From Modicisalibacter coralii (GTDB lineage Bacteria > Pseudomonadota > Gammaproteobacteria > Pseudomonadales > Halomonadaceae), in assembly GCF_004117855.1 (NCBI RefSeq), contig NZ_QWBW01000024.1, positions 1-64,000 on the forward strand: a stretch of DNA of 64,000 nucleotides, in the 5' to 3' direction. The notes beneath the pieces are model-generated. The model had not been told where the DNA came from. It saw only the letters and a program-made list of their open reading frames with translations, and made no database searches. Positions 53,501 through 63,905 of this stretch are shown here, piece by piece (within the stretch, counting starts at the first letter, position 1; every line of letters begins with the position of its first letter). The translations under genes were made by a program, and so were the position numbers.

Positions 53501-54640
53501 ATGCACGACGACGAGCAGGCGCCGGGCCGCGAAGCGCTGACCGGCGCGCGGCGGGTGGTGGTGAAGATCGGCAGTGCGCTGCTGACCAACGACGGGCGCG
53601 GCCTCGACGAGGCGGCGATCGGTGGCTGGGTCGACCAGATCGCCGCCCTGCATGCGCGGGGGATCGAGGTGGTGCTGGTGTCCTCCGGCGCCGTGGCCGC
53701 GGGCATGGCGCGGCTCGGCTGGAACGTGCGCCCGGCGGCGGTCCACGAGCTGCAGGCCGCCGCGGCAGTGGGGCAGACCAGCCTGGCGCAGTGCTACGAG
53801 GGCCATTTCGCCCGCCACGAACTGCGCAGTGCCCAGATCCTGCTCACCCACGACGACCTTTCCAATCGCAAGCGCTATCTCAATGCCCGCTCGGCGTTGC
53901 GCACCCTGGTCGATCTGCGCGTGGTGCCGGTGGTCAACGAGAACGACACCGTGGTCACCGACGAGATCCGCTTCGGCGACAACGATACCCTGGGGGCGCT
54001 GGTCGCCAACCTGCTCGAGGCCGAGGCGCTGGTGATCCTCACCGATCAGGAAGGGCTCTATGACGCCGACCCGCGCCACGATCCGGCGGCCCGGCTGATT
54101 CCCGAGGGGCGCGCCGACGACCCCCGGCTGGCGGCGGTGGCCGGCGGTGGCGGCGTTCTGGGGCGCGGCGGCATGACCACCAAGATTCGTGCCGCGCGGC
54201 TGGCGGCGCGCTCCGGGACGGTGACGGCGATCGCCAGCGGGCGCCAGGCGGATGTGCTGACCCGGCTGATCGACGGCGAGCGGCTGGGCACCCTGCTGCG
54301 CCCCGAGCACGCCCCGCTGGCGGCGCGCAAGCGCTGGCTGGCCGGTCAGTTGCAGGTGCGCGGCACCCTCACTCTCGATGCCGGCGCGGTCAGCGTGCTG
54401 CGCGCGCGGGGGTCGAGCCTGCTGCCGGTCGGGGTCAAGTCGCTCGTCGGTCGTTTCGTGCGCGGCGACATGGTGGTCTGCGTCGACGAGCAGGGCGAGC
54501 GGGTGGCCAAGGGCCTGGTCAACTACGGCAGCGACGAGGCGGCACGCATCCTCGGCCAGCCGAGTCATCAGATCGAGGCGATCCTCGGCTACATGGAAGC
54601 GCCGGAACTGATCCATCGCGACAACCTGGTGGTGCTGTAG
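53501..54640 (+). CDS. proB: Glutamate 5-kinase
   Basis: A 379-residue glutamate kinase, the first step of proline synthesis, which in halophiles also feeds osmoprotection. The amino-acid-kinase domain has [28 protein letters not shown] and [10 protein letters not shown]; the C-terminal PUA domain (about 280-375) has [16 protein letters not shown]. Some GTGA-like overlaps are absent: it starts 32 bp after obgE. Confidence 0.95.
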   Translation: MHDDEQAPGREALTGARRVVVKIGSALLTNDGRGLDEAAIGGWVDQIAALHARGIEVVLVSSGAVAAGMARLGWNVRPAAVHELQAAAAVGQTSLAQCYEGHFARHELRSAQILLTHDDLSNRKRYLNARSALRTLVDLRVVPVVNENDTVVTDEIRFGDNDTLGALVANLLEAEALVILTDQEGLYDADPRHDPAARLIPEGRADDPRLAAVAGGGGVLGRGGMTTKIRAARLAARSGTVTAIASGRQADVLTRLIDGERLGTLLRPEHAPLAARKRWLAGQLQVRGTLTLDAGAVSVLRARGSSLLPVGVKSLVGRFVRGDMVVCVDEQGERVAKGLVNYGSDEAARILGQPSHQIEAILGYMEAPELIHRDNLVVL

Positions 54641-54815
54641 CCGAGCGCAGGCACTGCGCGGGCTGTGGCAAGCCGCGGGGCAGCGTGCTAGAATGCCGCA
54701 TCCTCTCAGACATGGCCCGTGGTTACTGAACGGCCAAACCGCTTCGGCGAATCCGAAGAGTCGAAGCTGGTCAAAGACTTACTACCGAATTTAGCGATTC
54801 TCCAAGGAGATTACG

Positions 54816-55082
54816 GTGGCGAATACCAAGCAAGCCAAGAAACGCGCACGCCAGGCGGAACAGCGTCGCAAGCACAACGCCAGTCAGCGCAGCATGGTGC
54901 GGACCTACGTCAAGCGCGTGCTCAAGGCGGTCCAGGCCGGCGATCACGCCCAGGCCATGGATGCCTTCAAGCAGGCACAGCCGGTCATCGACCGCATCGC
55001 CGACAAGGACGCGCTGTCCAAGAAGAAGGCGGCCCGCATCAAGAGTCGCCTCAACAAGCGGATCAAGGCGCTGGCTGCGTAA
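54816..55082 (+). CDS. rpsT: 30S ribosomal protein S20
   Basis: An 88-residue S20, ANTKQAKKRARQAEQRRKHN onwards, very rich in lysine and arginine. Its start is GTG at 54816, preceded by AAGGAGATTAC. GTG (or UUG) starts are known for rpsT and relate to its translational autoregulation. Confidence 0.97.
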   Translation: MANTKQAKKRARQAEQRRKHNASQRSMVRTYVKRVLKAVQAGDHAQAMDAFKQAQPVIDRIADKDALSKKKAARIKSRLNKRIKALAA

Positions 55083-55139
55083 GCCGGAGCCACTGAGGCA
55101 GCGGGCGCCACTTCCATCGGCGCTCGTGATGCACTTGGG

Positions 55140-55167
55140 AAAAAACCGGCTGCGGCCGGTTTTTTTG
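55140..55167 (+). terminator. Rho-independent terminator of rpsT
   Basis: ACCGGC and GCCGGT flank a TGCG loop, with an A run before and TTTTTTT after. Confidence 0.88.
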
Positions 55168-55222
55168 TGCGTGCGGATTGGTGCGTGCTGACAGCGTGCC
55201 GAGCGAAAGAGGGGAGCGGCTG

Positions 55223-56896
55223 GTGGCATCCGATCGGGACACATCGCGCGAGGACCATCGCCTGATCAGCGAAGAGGACGTCTCGGTGGACGCTCCCGCC
55301 GCGGGCGATGCCGTGCCCAGCGAGGCGGACGCGGGACAGACCGCCGGAGGCGCTGCGGCCGGCGGCGGTCTGCTGCGCTCGGGGATGGTGGTCAGCGCCA
55401 TGACCATGCTCTCGCGGGTGATGGGGCTGGTGCGCGACGTGACCATCGCGGCGCTGTTCGGTGCCGGCAGTGGCGCGGATGCGTTCTTCGTGGCCTTCAA
55501 GATCCCCAACTTCATGCGCCGCCTGTTCGCCGAGGGGGCCTTCAACCAGGCCTTCGTGCCGGTACTCTCCGAGTACGCCACCCGGCGTACCCGCGAGGAG
55601 GTCCGCGAACTGCTGGACGCCGTATCGGGGAGCCTGGCGGTGGTGCTGGCGCTGCTCACGGCGCTGGCGATGCTGACGGCGCCATGGCTGGCCTGGCTGT
55701 TCGCGCCGGGCTTCGGCCGCGACCCCGAGAAGCTCGCCCTGACCGCCGACATGCTGCGGCTGACGTTCCCCTATCTGCTGCTGATCTCGATGACGGCGTT
55801 CTCGGGCAGCGTACTCAATACCTGGAACCGTTTCGCGGTGCCGGCCTTCACCCCGGTGCTGCTCAACCTGGCGTTGATCGGTGCCGCGGTCTGGTTGACG
55901 CCCTGGATGACGGTGCCGTCGATGGCGCTGGCCTGGGGCGTGCTGATCGCCGGGGCCGTCCAGTTGGCCTTCCAGGTGCCGTTCCTGGCCCGGCTCGGGC
56001 TGTTGCCGACCCCGTGGCCGGCGTTCCGCCATCCGGGGGTGCGGCGCATCCTGTGGCTGATGACGCCGGCGCTGTTCGGCGTCTCGGTGTCGCAGATCAA
56101 TCTGCTGCTGGACACCGTGCTGGCCTCGTTTCTGGCCTCGGGCAGCGTGTCCTGGCTGTACTATTCGGATCGCCTGGTCGAGCTGCCGCTGGGGGTGTTC
56201 GGCATCGCCATCGGCACGGTGATCCTGCCGGCGCTCTCCAAGCGCCATGCCGAGCAGTCGCGGGAGCACTTCGCCCGGATGCTCGACTGGTCGCTGCGCG
56301 CCGTGCTGCTGCTGGGCCTGCCCGCGGCGCTGGCGCTGGCGGTGCTCGCCGAGCCGCTGCTGGTCAGCTTGTTCCACTACGGGGCGATGACCGACCACGA
56401 CATCGTCATGGCATCGATGAGCCTGCGCGCCTACGCCGTGGGGCTGGTGGCCTTCATGCTGATCAAGGTGCTGGCGCCGGGCTACTTCGCCCGCCAGGAT
56501 ACCGCCACGCCGGTCAAGATCGGCATCGTCGCCATGGTCGCCAACATGGGCTTCAATCTGGCGCTGATCCTGCCGCTGGCCCACGCCGGCCTGGCGCTGG
56601 CCACCTCGGCGTCGGCCTTCGTCAACGCCGGCCTGCTGGCCCGGGGACTGCGCCGCCGTGGGGTGCTGGTCTTCCAGCCCGGCTGGGGGCGCTACGCCCT
56701 GCAGTTGCTGGGCGGCTGCGGCCTGATGGCGACGGGATTGTGGTGGTTCTCGCCGGACTGGCACGTCTGGCTGGAGTGGGGCGTGACCCGGCGCGCGGCG
56801 ACCCTCGGGGCGCTGGTCATCGGCGGTGCGCTGACCTATTTCGCCTGGCTGGCGGCCACCGGGATGCGCCTGCGCGACTTCCGGCTGCACGGATGA
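55223..56896 (+). CDS. murJ: Lipid II flippase MurJ (MviN)
   Basis: A 557-residue polytopic membrane protein of the MOP superfamily that flips lipid II for peptidoglycan synthesis; about 14 transmembrane segments. GLVRDVTIAALFGAGSGADA and FFVAFKIPNFMRRLFAEGAF are diagnostic, and RQDTATPVKIGI is the later conserved loop. The GTG start at 55223 has GGGAG at the right spacing. It has an N-terminal hydrophilic extension of about 45 residues rich in Asp, Glu and Ala. ribF follows 72 bp downstream. Confidence 0.93.
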   Translation: MASDRDTSREDHRLISEEDVSVDAPAAGDAVPSEADAGQTAGGAAAGGGLLRSGMVVSAMTMLSRVMGLVRDVTIAALFGAGSGADAFFVAFKIPNFMRRLFAEGAFNQAFVPVLSEYATRRTREEVRELLDAVSGSLAVVLALLTALAMLTAPWLAWLFAPGFGRDPEKLALTADMLRLTFPYLLLISMTAFSGSVLNTWNRFAVPAFTPVLLNLALIGAAVWLTPWMTVPSMALAWGVLIAGAVQLAFQVPFLARLGLLPTPWPAFRHPGVRRILWLMTPALFGVSVSQINLLLDTVLASFLASGSVSWLYYSDRLVELPLGVFGIAIGTVILPALSKRHAEQSREHFARMLDWSLRAVLLLGLPAALALAVLAEPLLVSLFHYGAMTDHDIVMASMSLRAYAVGLVAFMLIKVLAPGYFARQDTATPVKIGIVAMVANMGFNLALILPLAHAGLALATSASAFVNAGLLARGLRRRGVLVFQPGWGRYALQLLGGCGLMATGLWWFSPDWHVWLEWGVTRRAATLGALVIGGALTYFAWLAATGMRLRDFRLHG

Positions 56897-56968
56897 GGGC
56901 GGGCGGCGGCTGTCAAGCCCCACCCCCTTCGTTATAATTGCTCCCTTTATCGACGCGTGAGCGACGCC

Positions 56969-58012
56969 ATGGAACTGATTCGCGGATTGCACAACCTGCA
57001 AGAACGACACCGGGGGTGCGTGGCGACCATCGGCAACTTCGACGGGGTGCATCGCGGTCACCAGGCGATTCTCGGCCAGTTGCGCCAGCGCGCGCAGGCG
57101 CTCGGCCTGCCGGTCACGGTGGTGATCTTCGAGCCCCAGCCGCGGGAATACTTCGCCGGCGATCAGGCGCCGCCGCGTCTCACCCGGCTGCGCGACAAGG
57201 CGCGTCTGCTCGCCGAGCACGGCGCCGAGCGCATCGTCTGCCTGCCGTTCAACGAGGCGCTGCGCAGCCTGACCGCCAACGAATTCATCGATCGCGTGCT
57301 GGTCGACGGCCTGGGCGTGCGTCATCTGGTGGTCGGCGACGACTTTCGCTTCGGCTGCGACCGCCGCGGCGACTTCGCTTTGCTGCGCGAGGCCGGCGAG
57401 CACAAGGGCTTCGCCGTGGAGCACACCCATACCTTCGTGCTCGACGACGAGCGGGTGTCGAGCTCCCGGGTGCGCACGCTGCTGGCCAGCGGCAACTTCT
57501 TCCAGGCGGCGCGCATGCTGGGGCGCCCCTACCGGATGGGCGGCCGGGTGGTCGCCGATCAGCGCCTGGGCCGCACCATCGGCACGCCCACCGCCAACGT
57601 ACCGCTGCTGCCCGGGCCGATGCCGCTGCGCGGGGTCTATGCGGTGGTCACCCGGCTCGCCGACGGGCGCTGCCTGCCGGGGGTGGCGAACATCGGCTGG
57701 CGGCCCACGGTGGGCAGCCGACGGCCGGTTCTCGAGGTTCACCTGTTCGACGTCGAGGTGGATCTCTACGGTCAGTGCATCGACGTCCTGCCCTGCGCGC
57801 GACTGCGTGGCGAGGTGACCTTCGACGGGCTCGAGGCGCTCAAGCGCCAGATTCGTGCCGACCAGGCCTGCGCGCGCGACTATTTCCGGGCGCATCCCGT
57901 CGCCTCGTGCGACGACACCTGCGTCGCCGACCTGGCATCGGCACCGCTGGCACCGGCATCCACGACTTCCGACTTCTCGGCGGACGCTTCCGCCGACCAT
58001 GACGACGGCTGA
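56969..58012 (+). CDS. ribF: Bifunctional riboflavin kinase/FMN adenylyltransferase
   Basis: A 347-residue RibF that makes FMN and FAD. The adenylyltransferase domain has [16 protein letters not shown] and VVGDDFRFG; the C-terminal kinase has [11 protein letters not shown] and [11 protein letters not shown]. The last 35 residues are an extension rich in Ala, Ser and Asp, past the normal end near RDYF. Start ATG 56969. It is 10 bp from ileS, the common ribF-ileS-lspA order. Confidence 0.94.
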   Translation: MELIRGLHNLQERHRGCVATIGNFDGVHRGHQAILGQLRQRAQALGLPVTVVIFEPQPREYFAGDQAPPRLTRLRDKARLLAEHGAERIVCLPFNEALRSLTANEFIDRVLVDGLGVRHLVVGDDFRFGCDRRGDFALLREAGEHKGFAVEHTHTFVLDDERVSSSRVRTLLASGNFFQAARMLGRPYRMGGRVVADQRLGRTIGTPTANVPLLPGPMPLRGVYAVVTRLADGRCLPGVANIGWRPTVGSRRPVLEVHLFDVEVDLYGQCIDVLPCARLRGEVTFDGLEALKRQIRADQACARDYFRAHPVASCDDTCVADLASAPLAPASTTSDFSADASADHDDG

Positions 58013-58022
58013 CACCAAGGCT

Positions 58023-60857
58023 ATGAGCGACTACAAGCACACCCTGAACCTGCCCGAAACCGACTTCCCGATGCGCGGTAACCTGCCCAAGCGGGAGCCG
58101 GCACGCATCGAGCGCTGGCAGGAACTCGATCTCTACCACCGCCTGCGCGAGGAGCGCCGGGGCAGGGAACTCTTCGTGCTTCACGACGGCCCTCCCTATG
58201 CCAACGGCAGCATTCACCTGGGGCATGCGCTCAACAAGATCCTCAAGGACATCATCGTCAAGGCCAAGGGCCTGGCCGGCTTCGACGCGCCCTACGTGCC
58301 GGGCTGGGACTGCCACGGCCTGCCCATCGAGCACAAGATCGAGACGCTCCACGGCAAGCATCTGCCGCCGCAGGAAGCGCGCGCCCTGTGCCGCGAGTAC
58401 GCCAGCGAGCAGATCGACGGTCAGCGCGAGGACTTCGTGCGCCTGGGCGTGGTCGGCGACTGGGCGCATCCGTACCGCACCATGGACTTCGCCAACGAGG
58501 CGGGCGAGGTGCGGGCGCTGGCCGAGATGGTGCGTCACGGCTACGTGTTCAAGGGCCTGAAGCCGGTCAACTGGTGCTTCGACTGCGGCTCGGCACTGGC
58601 CGAGGCCGAGGTCGAGTACGCCGACAAGCAGTCCGACGCCATCGATGTGGCCTTCCTCGCCGAGGACCCCGCCGCGCTGGCCGAGGCCTTCGGCCTGGAC
58701 GGCCTGGACAAGCCGGCGGCGGTGGCGATCTGGACCACCACGCCCTGGACCATCCCCGCCAACCAGGCGCTCAACGTCCATCCCGAGGTGGACTACGCGC
58801 TGGTGGATACCGGCGAGCGGCTGCTGGTGCTGGCCGAGGACCTGGTCGAGAGCAGCCTCGAGCGCTTCGGGCTGCGCGGCGAGACGCTGGCCACCACGAC
58901 CGGCGCGCGCCTGGAGAACCTGCAGTTCCGTCACCCGTTCTACGACCGCCTGTCGCCGGTGTATCTGGGCGACTACGTGGCCACCGACGCGGGGACCGGC
59001 ATCGTCCACTCGGCGCCGGCCTACGGCGAGGATGACTTCGTCACCTGCCGCGCCTATGGCATGGACTTCGACGAGATCAAGAACCCGGTCCAGAGCGACG
59101 GCGTCTATGTCGACGACCTGGCGTTCTTCGGCGGTCAGTTGATCTGGAAGGCCAACCCGCAGATCGTCGCCAAGCTCGAAGAGGTCGGCGCGCTGCTCGC
59201 CCACGAGACGATCACCCACAGCTACATGCACTGCTGGCGCCACAAGACGCCGGTGATCTACCGCGCCACCGCGCAGTGGTTCGTGGGCATGGACATCCGC
59301 GGCGAGGACGGCAAGACGCTGCGCGAGCGTGCCCTGGAAGGCGTCGAGGCCACTCAGTTCACGCCGGCCTGGGGCAAGGCGCGATTGCACAGCATGATCG
59401 CCAACCGGCCCGACTGGTGCATCTCGCGCCAGCGCAACTGGGGCGTACCGATCCCGTTCTTCCTGCACAAGGCCACCGGCGAGCTGCACCCGCGCACGCT
59501 GGAGCTGATGGAAGCCGTGGCGCAGCGTATCGAGGCCGAAGGCATCGATGCCTGGTTCCGGCTGGATGCCGCCGAATTGCTCGGCGACGAGGCGGCCGAC
59601 TACGAGAAGACCACCGATACCCTCGACGTGTGGTTCGATTCCGGCACCACTCACTGGCATGTGCTGCGCGGCTCGCACGACCTCGGCCATGCCCGGGGGC
59701 CGCGTGCCGATCTCTACCTCGAGGGGTCCGATCAGCATCGTGGCTGGTTCCACTCCTCGCTGCTCACCGGCTGCGCCATCGACGGCCACGCCCCCTATCG
59801 GCAGCTGCTGACCCACGGCTTCACCGTGGACGAGAAGGGGCGCAAGCAGTCCAAGTCGCTGGGCAACGTGGTGTCGCCGCAGACGGTGATGGACAAGCTG
59901 GGCGCCGACATCCTGCGCCTGTGGGTGGCCTCCACCGACTACTCCGGCGAGATGGCGGTCTCCGACGAGATCCTCAAGCGCACCGCCGATGTCTACCGGC
60001 GTATCCGCAACACGGCGCGCTTCCTGCTTGCCAACCTCAACGGCTTCGATCCCGAGCGTGACGCGGTGGCCTTCGATGACATGCTGGCGCTGGATCAGTG
60101 GGTGGTCGATCGTGCCGCGCAACTGCAGGCACGCATCGAGACGGCCTACACCGAGTACCGCTTCCTCGAGGTCTACCAGCAGGTGCACACCTTCTGTTCG
60201 CGGGAGCTGGGCGGCTTCTACCTCGACGTGATCAAGGACCGCCAGTACACCACCCAGGCCGACTCGCTGGCGCGCCGCAGCTGCCAGACCGCGCTCTACC
60301 ATGTGGTCGAGGCGCTGTCGCGCTGGGTGGCGCCGATCCTCAGCTTCACCGGCGAGGAGATCTACGAGCACATCCCCGGCAAGCGTCGCGAGAGCGTGCT
60401 GCTGGACACCTTCTACCCCGGCCTGGCGACCCTCGGCGACGACGCCACCTTCGGCCGCGAGTTCTGGGAGCGGGTGCTGCAGGTCAAGCAGGCGGTCAAC
60501 AAGTGCCTGGAGGACGCGCGCAACGCCAAGCGCATCAAGAGCGGGCTCTCCGCCGAGGTCACCCTCTACGCCGACGACGCCCTGCGCGAGACCCTGGGCC
60601 GGTTGGGCGACGAACTGCGCTTCGTGCTGCTGACCAGCGAGGTACACCTGGTCTCGCGGGATAGCGCCGACGACGCGGCCGAGGCCACCGAACTCGAGGG
60701 CCTGGCGGTGGCGGTGGCGGTCAGCCCGCATGCCAAGTGCGAGCGCTGCTGGCATCATCGCCCCGACGTCGGCGAGCATGCCGACTATCCGGACCTGTGC
60801 GGGCGTTGCATCAGCAACCTGCCGGACGGGCCGGGCGAGACGCGCCATTATGCCTGA
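58023..60857 (+). CDS. ileS: Isoleucyl-tRNA synthetase
   Basis: A 944-residue class I synthetase. HLGH (65-68) is the HIGH motif, and KQSKS (608-612) stands for KMSKS, with Gln in place of the usual Met. The editing domain has [13 protein letters not shown], and the C-terminus holds a zinc site, CERCWHH and CGRC. ATG 58023 is chosen; an in-frame ATG at 57999 overlaps ribF without a ribosome site. lspA follows directly. Confidence 0.96.
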   Translation: MSDYKHTLNLPETDFPMRGNLPKREPARIERWQELDLYHRLREERRGRELFVLHDGPPYANGSIHLGHALNKILKDIIVKAKGLAGFDAPYVPGWDCHGLPIEHKIETLHGKHLPPQEARALCREYASEQIDGQREDFVRLGVVGDWAHPYRTMDFANEAGEVRALAEMVRHGYVFKGLKPVNWCFDCGSALAEAEVEYADKQSDAIDVAFLAEDPAALAEAFGLDGLDKPAAVAIWTTTPWTIPANQALNVHPEVDYALVDTGERLLVLAEDLVESSLERFGLRGETLATTTGARLENLQFRHPFYDRLSPVYLGDYVATDAGTGIVHSAPAYGEDDFVTCRAYGMDFDEIKNPVQSDGVYVDDLAFFGGQLIWKANPQIVAKLEEVGALLAHETITHSYMHCWRHKTPVIYRATAQWFVGMDIRGEDGKTLRERALEGVEATQFTPAWGKARLHSMIANRPDWCISRQRNWGVPIPFFLHKATGELHPRTLELMEAVAQRIEAEGIDAWFRLDAAELLGDEAADYEKTTDTLDVWFDSGTTHWHVLRGSHDLGHARGPRADLYLEGSDQHRGWFHSSLLTGCAIDGHAPYRQLLTHGFTVDEKGRKQSKSLGNVVSPQTVMDKLGADILRLWVASTDYSGEMAVSDEILKRTADVYRRIRNTARFLLANLNGFDPERDAVAFDDMLALDQWVVDRAAQLQARIETAYTEYRFLEVYQQVHTFCSRELGGFYLDVIKDRQYTTQADSLARRSCQTALYHVVEALSRWVAPILSFTGEEIYEHIPGKRRESVLLDTFYPGLATLGDDATFGREFWERVLQVKQAVNKCLEDARNAKRIKSGLSAEVTLYADDALRETLGRLGDELRFVLLTSEVHLVSRDSADDAAEATELEGLAVAVAVSPHAKCERCWHHRPDVGEHADYPDLCGRCISNLPDGPGETRHYA

Positions 60858-60891
60858 GGTCGACGGCCCCGAGGCCAACGAGGAAGCCGCC

Positions 60892-61413
60892 ATGAAGGAG
60901 CGTGCCGTGGAGCGACAAGGCGAGGCGACGCCCATGCGCCGGCCTCTGCGCTGGCTGTGGCTGTCGGTGCTGGTGATCGCCCTCGATCTGGGCGCCAAGG
61001 CGCTGGCCAGCCAGCTGCTGGCCTATGGCGAGCCGCTGCGGCTGCTGCCGGTGTTCAACCTCACCCTGTTGCACAACCCCGGCGCGGCGTTCAGCTTCCT
61101 GGCGGGGCACGACGGCTGGCAGCGCTGGTTGTTCGCGCTGATCGCCGTCGGCGCCAGCGTCGGCCTGACGATCTGGCTGAGCCGCCTCAAGCGCGGCGAG
61201 ACCTGGCTCGCCGCCTCGCTCGCGCTGATCATCGGCGGCGCGCTGGGCAATCTCTACGACCGGCTGATGCACGGCTATGTGGTGGACTTCCTGTCCTTCC
61301 ACTGGGGCAGCTACTACTTCCCCGCCTTCAATCTGGCCGACACCGCGATTACGCTGGGGGCCCTGGGGCTGATCGTCGAATCCCTGCGCGACGCCCGGCG
61401 CGCCCGGTCGTGA
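60892..61413 (+). CDS. lspA: Lipoprotein signal peptidase
   Basis: A 173-residue prolipoprotein signal peptidase with four membrane segments. The catalytic aspartates are Asp123 in GNLYDR and Asp150 in FNLADTAI; NPGAAFSFL is the conserved loop. Several in-frame starts exist (ATG 60850, 60892, 60934); 60892 has GAGG upstream and gives a length near the E. coli enzyme. With ileS before and fkpB 26 bp after it forms the standard operon. Confidence 0.94.
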   Translation: MKERAVERQGEATPMRRPLRWLWLSVLVIALDLGAKALASQLLAYGEPLRLLPVFNLTLLHNPGAAFSFLAGHDGWQRWLFALIAVGASVGLTIWLSRLKRGETWLAASLALIIGGALGNLYDRLMHGYVVDFLSFHWGSYYFPAFNLADTAITLGALGLIVESLRDARRARS

Positions 61414-61439
61414 CCCAACAGCTATACGAGCCATCTATC

Positions 61440-61889
61440 ATGAGCGAATACCGCATCGGCGAGGGGATGGAAGTCACCCTGCACTTCACCCTCAAACTCG
61501 AGGACGGCACGGTGGTCGATTCCACGCGCGACAAGCAGCCGGCGACCTTCCAGGTCGGCGACGGCAACCTGCCGCCCGGTTTCGAGCAGCCCATCGAGGG
61601 GCTGACGGCCGGCGACACGGGCAGCTACACCGTCACCCCCGAGCACGCCTTCGGTCAGCACAACCCGCAGAACGTGCAGTCGATCCCGCGTGACAGCTTC
61701 GAGAATATCGACGAGCTGGAGGAGGGGCTGGTGATGTCGTTCGCTGATGCGGCCGGCGGCGAGCTGCCGGGCGTGATCGCCGAGATCGGCGACAAGCGCG
61801 TCGAGGTCGACTTCAATCATCCGCTGGCGGGGCGTACCCTGACCTTCGAGGTGGAAGTGATCGACGTGCGTCCCGCGACCACGCACTGA
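61440..61889 (+). CDS. fkpB: FKBP-type peptidyl-prolyl isomerase (SlpA)
   Basis: A 149-residue SlpA-type PPIase. [20 protein letters not shown] and the C-terminal [13 protein letters not shown] are the FKBP half-domains, and the insert-in-flap segment [20 protein letters not shown] is present. It is a cytoplasmic folding factor. ATG 61440; next gene ispH, as in E. coli. Confidence 0.94.
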   Translation: MSEYRIGEGMEVTLHFTLKLEDGTVVDSTRDKQPATFQVGDGNLPPGFEQPIEGLTAGDTGSYTVTPEHAFGQHNPQNVQSIPRDSFENIDELEEGLVMSFADAAGGELPGVIAEIGDKRVEVDFNHPLAGRTLTFEVEVIDVRPATTH

Positions 61890-61945
61890 TTCATTCGCGC
61901 TGTTTCATTTCTTCACGATACACCGCGTATCAAGCGAGGCCTTTC

Positions 61946-62899
61946 ATGCAGATCAAGCTGGCCAACCCCCGTGGCTTCTGCGCCGGCGTCGATCGCGCCA
62001 TCGACATCGTCAACCGGGCGCTCGACGTGCTCGGGCCGCCCATCTACGTGCGTCACGAGGTGGTCCACAACCGTTACGTGGTCGAGACCCTGCGGGAGCG
62101 CGGCGCGATCTTCGTCGACGAGCTCCACGAGGTGCCCGACGATGCCACGGTGATCTTCTCCGCCCATGGCGTCTCGCGGGCCGTGCAGCAGGAGGCCGAG
62201 CGGCGCGGGCTCAAGGTGTTCGACGCCACCTGTCCGCTGGTCACCAAGGTGCACATGGAAGTGCTGCGTTATGCCAAGCGTGGCCAGGAGTGCATCCTGA
62301 TCGGCCACGCCGGCCATCCCGAGGTGGAAGGCACCATGGGGCGTTACGACACCTCCCACGGCGGTGCCATCTATCTGGTCGAGGACGCCGACGACGTGGC
62401 CTCGCTGGAGGTCAAGGATCCCGAACGACTGGCCTTCGTCACCCAGACCACGCTGTCGATGGACGATACGGCACGGGTGATCGATGCCCTGCGCGCCAAG
62501 TTTCCCGCCATCGACGGGCCGCGCAAGGACGACATCTGCTACGCCACCCAGAACCGTCAGGACGCCGTGCGCGAACTGGCCGCCGCGTCCGATCTGGTGC
62601 TGGTGGTGGGCAGCGTCAACAGCTCCAACTCCAACCGCCTGCGCGAACTCGCCGAGCGCATGGGTACCCCGGCGCGGCTGATCGACGATGCCGGCCTGAT
62701 CGACGAGGCCTGGCTCGACGGCATCGGGACCGTGGGTATCACCGCCGGCGCCAGCGCCCCCGAGGTACTGGTGGAAGGCGTGATCGCCCGGTTGCGCGAG
62801 CTGGGCGCCGAGGCGCCCGAGGAACTCGTCGGTCAGGAAGAGACGATCACCTTTTCCATGCCGCGGGAGCTGAGAGAACAGGTCATCGTCAGCGGGTAG
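61946..62899 (+). CDS. ispH: 4-hydroxy-3-methylbut-2-enyl diphosphate reductase
   Basis: A 317-residue iron-sulfur enzyme, the last step of the MEP isoprenoid pathway. The cluster ligands are Cys12 ([11 protein letters not shown]), Cys96 (DATCPLV) and Cys198 ([11 protein letters not shown]), with the [10 protein letters not shown] and SSNSNRL segments. It ends the ileS-lspA-fkpB-ispH series, followed by a terminator. Confidence 0.97.
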   Translation: MQIKLANPRGFCAGVDRAIDIVNRALDVLGPPIYVRHEVVHNRYVVETLRERGAIFVDELHEVPDDATVIFSAHGVSRAVQQEAERRGLKVFDATCPLVTKVHMEVLRYAKRGQECILIGHAGHPEVEGTMGRYDTSHGGAIYLVEDADDVASLEVKDPERLAFVTQTTLSMDDTARVIDALRAKFPAIDGPRKDDICYATQNRQDAVRELAAASDLVLVVGSVNSSNSNRLRELAERMGTPARLIDDAGLIDEAWLDGIGTVGITAGASAPEVLVEGVIARLRELGAEAPEELVGQEETITFSMPRELREQVIVSG

Positions 62900-62922
62900 G
62901 TTTCAACGCGGGATCGTTCTAG

Positions 62923-62948
62923 AGTCGGGCTTCGGCCCGACTTTTTTG
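62923..62948 (+). terminator. Rho-independent terminator of the ileS-ispH operon
   Basis: GTCGGGC and GCCCGAC flank a TTCG tetraloop, followed by TTTTTT. A textbook terminator. Confidence 0.92.
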
Positions 62949-62997
62949 TGAGACTTTCTCGCCGTTCTGTATCATAGTGTTTCAGGGGGACTGTTCC

Positions 62998-63492
62998 ATG
63001 GTCGTGCCTATGCGCCGCTTCAAGCCCCGCCCTCTGAATATCGAGGGAGGCTTCACACTGATCGAGCTGCTCGTGACGATAGCTCTGATCGCTATCGTAT
63101 CTGGCATCGCCGTGCCGAGTTTTTCGGGCTTGATACGTGAGAACCGCCTGTCGACCTCGACTGTCAATCTCAATACAGCCCTGCGCTTGGCCCGTAGCGA
63201 AGCGATCAAGAGAAACCAGCAGATAGTGCTGTGCGGAATCGATAAATGTGATGGTGATTTCAGTGCTGGCTGGCAGCTCACCACGGCAATCGCTAACGGC
63301 TCTACCCTGCATCAGTACCGTTTCGGCAGTGGCTCCGTCAGTGCCACGGGCGATGGCCCTATCATGTTCAATCCTCTTGGAGAGCTAGCGTCCGGTAGTG
63401 CGCAATGCATTGCAGTCAGTGGTAGTGGAATCAGTCAAGCGATTCAGGCCTTGCCCAGTGGCGGTATCCGATCAATAGGGGCCTGCCCATGA
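62998..63492 (+). CDS. fimT: GspH/FimT-type minor pseudopilin
   Basis: A 164-residue type IV pilin-like protein. The class III signal is GGFTLIELLVTIALIAIVSG: cleavage by PilD after Gly leaves Phe1 and Glu5. The C-terminal region has two pairs of cysteines (VLCGIDKCDGD, SAQCIAVSG and IGACP). AGGGGGA precedes ATG 62998. Codon use is less GC-rich than in ispH. Overlaps pilV as ATGA. Confidence 0.85.
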   Translation: MVVPMRRFKPRPLNIEGGFTLIELLVTIALIAIVSGIAVPSFSGLIRENRLSTSTVNLNTALRLARSEAIKRNQQIVLCGIDKCDGDFSAGWQLTTAIANGSTLHQYRFGSGSVSATGDGPIMFNPLGELASGSAQCIAVSGSGISQAIQALPSGGIRSIGACP

Positions 63493-63905
63493 ATGCTTCT
63501 CGCCAAGCGGGCGTATCGCTACTTGAGGTGCTGGTAGCGCTCCTTGTGTTGTCAATCGGTGTCCTGGGTGTCGTAGCCCTACAGACCAAGTCCATGGCCC
63601 TGGTACAAGAGGCATATTGGCGAGGGCAGGCTGTTGCCCTCGCCTACGACCTAGGGGACCGGCTACGTGCCAATCCGGATCAGATCGCAAGTTATGCGAT
63701 CGGCATGGATGCAGGTGCTCCAGAAGGTGGAAGCTTGGCCAAGAGAGATCTTGCAGGTTGGCTTGATGACTTGGATACAGCGCTACCCAATGGGGATGGT
63801 AGTGTAGTCATTAAAAACGAGCAGGTGACAATTACGGTTCAATGGAACACTTCGCCACGGCTTAATGGCAATTTACAGTCTTTTGTGACGGAGGTGTATC
63901 CATGA
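63489..63905 (+). CDS. pilV: PilV-type minor prepilin
   Basis: A 138-residue minor pilin. The prepilin motif is AGVSLLEVLVALLVLSIG, with Val instead of Phe at mature position 1 and Glu at 5. RLRANPDQIASY is typical of PilV. It overlaps both fimT and the next gene as ATGA, so translation is coupled along the pilin operon. Confidence 0.86.
   Translation: MNASRQAGVSLLEVLVALLVLSIGVLGVVALQTKSMALVQEAYWRGQAVALAYDLGDRLRANPDQIASYAIGMDAGAPEGGSLAKRDLAGWLDDLDTALPNGDGSVVIKNEQVTITVQWNTSPRLNGNLQSFVTEVYP

Noticed and set aside
54944-60998. Very long minus-strand open frames (over 1000 codons) opposite murJ-ribF-ileS
   Set aside because: Their translations are rich in His, Arg, Gln and Gly with no domain, and they are antisense to unambiguous core genes. 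This is the usual effect of high GC on the frame complementary to the coding one.
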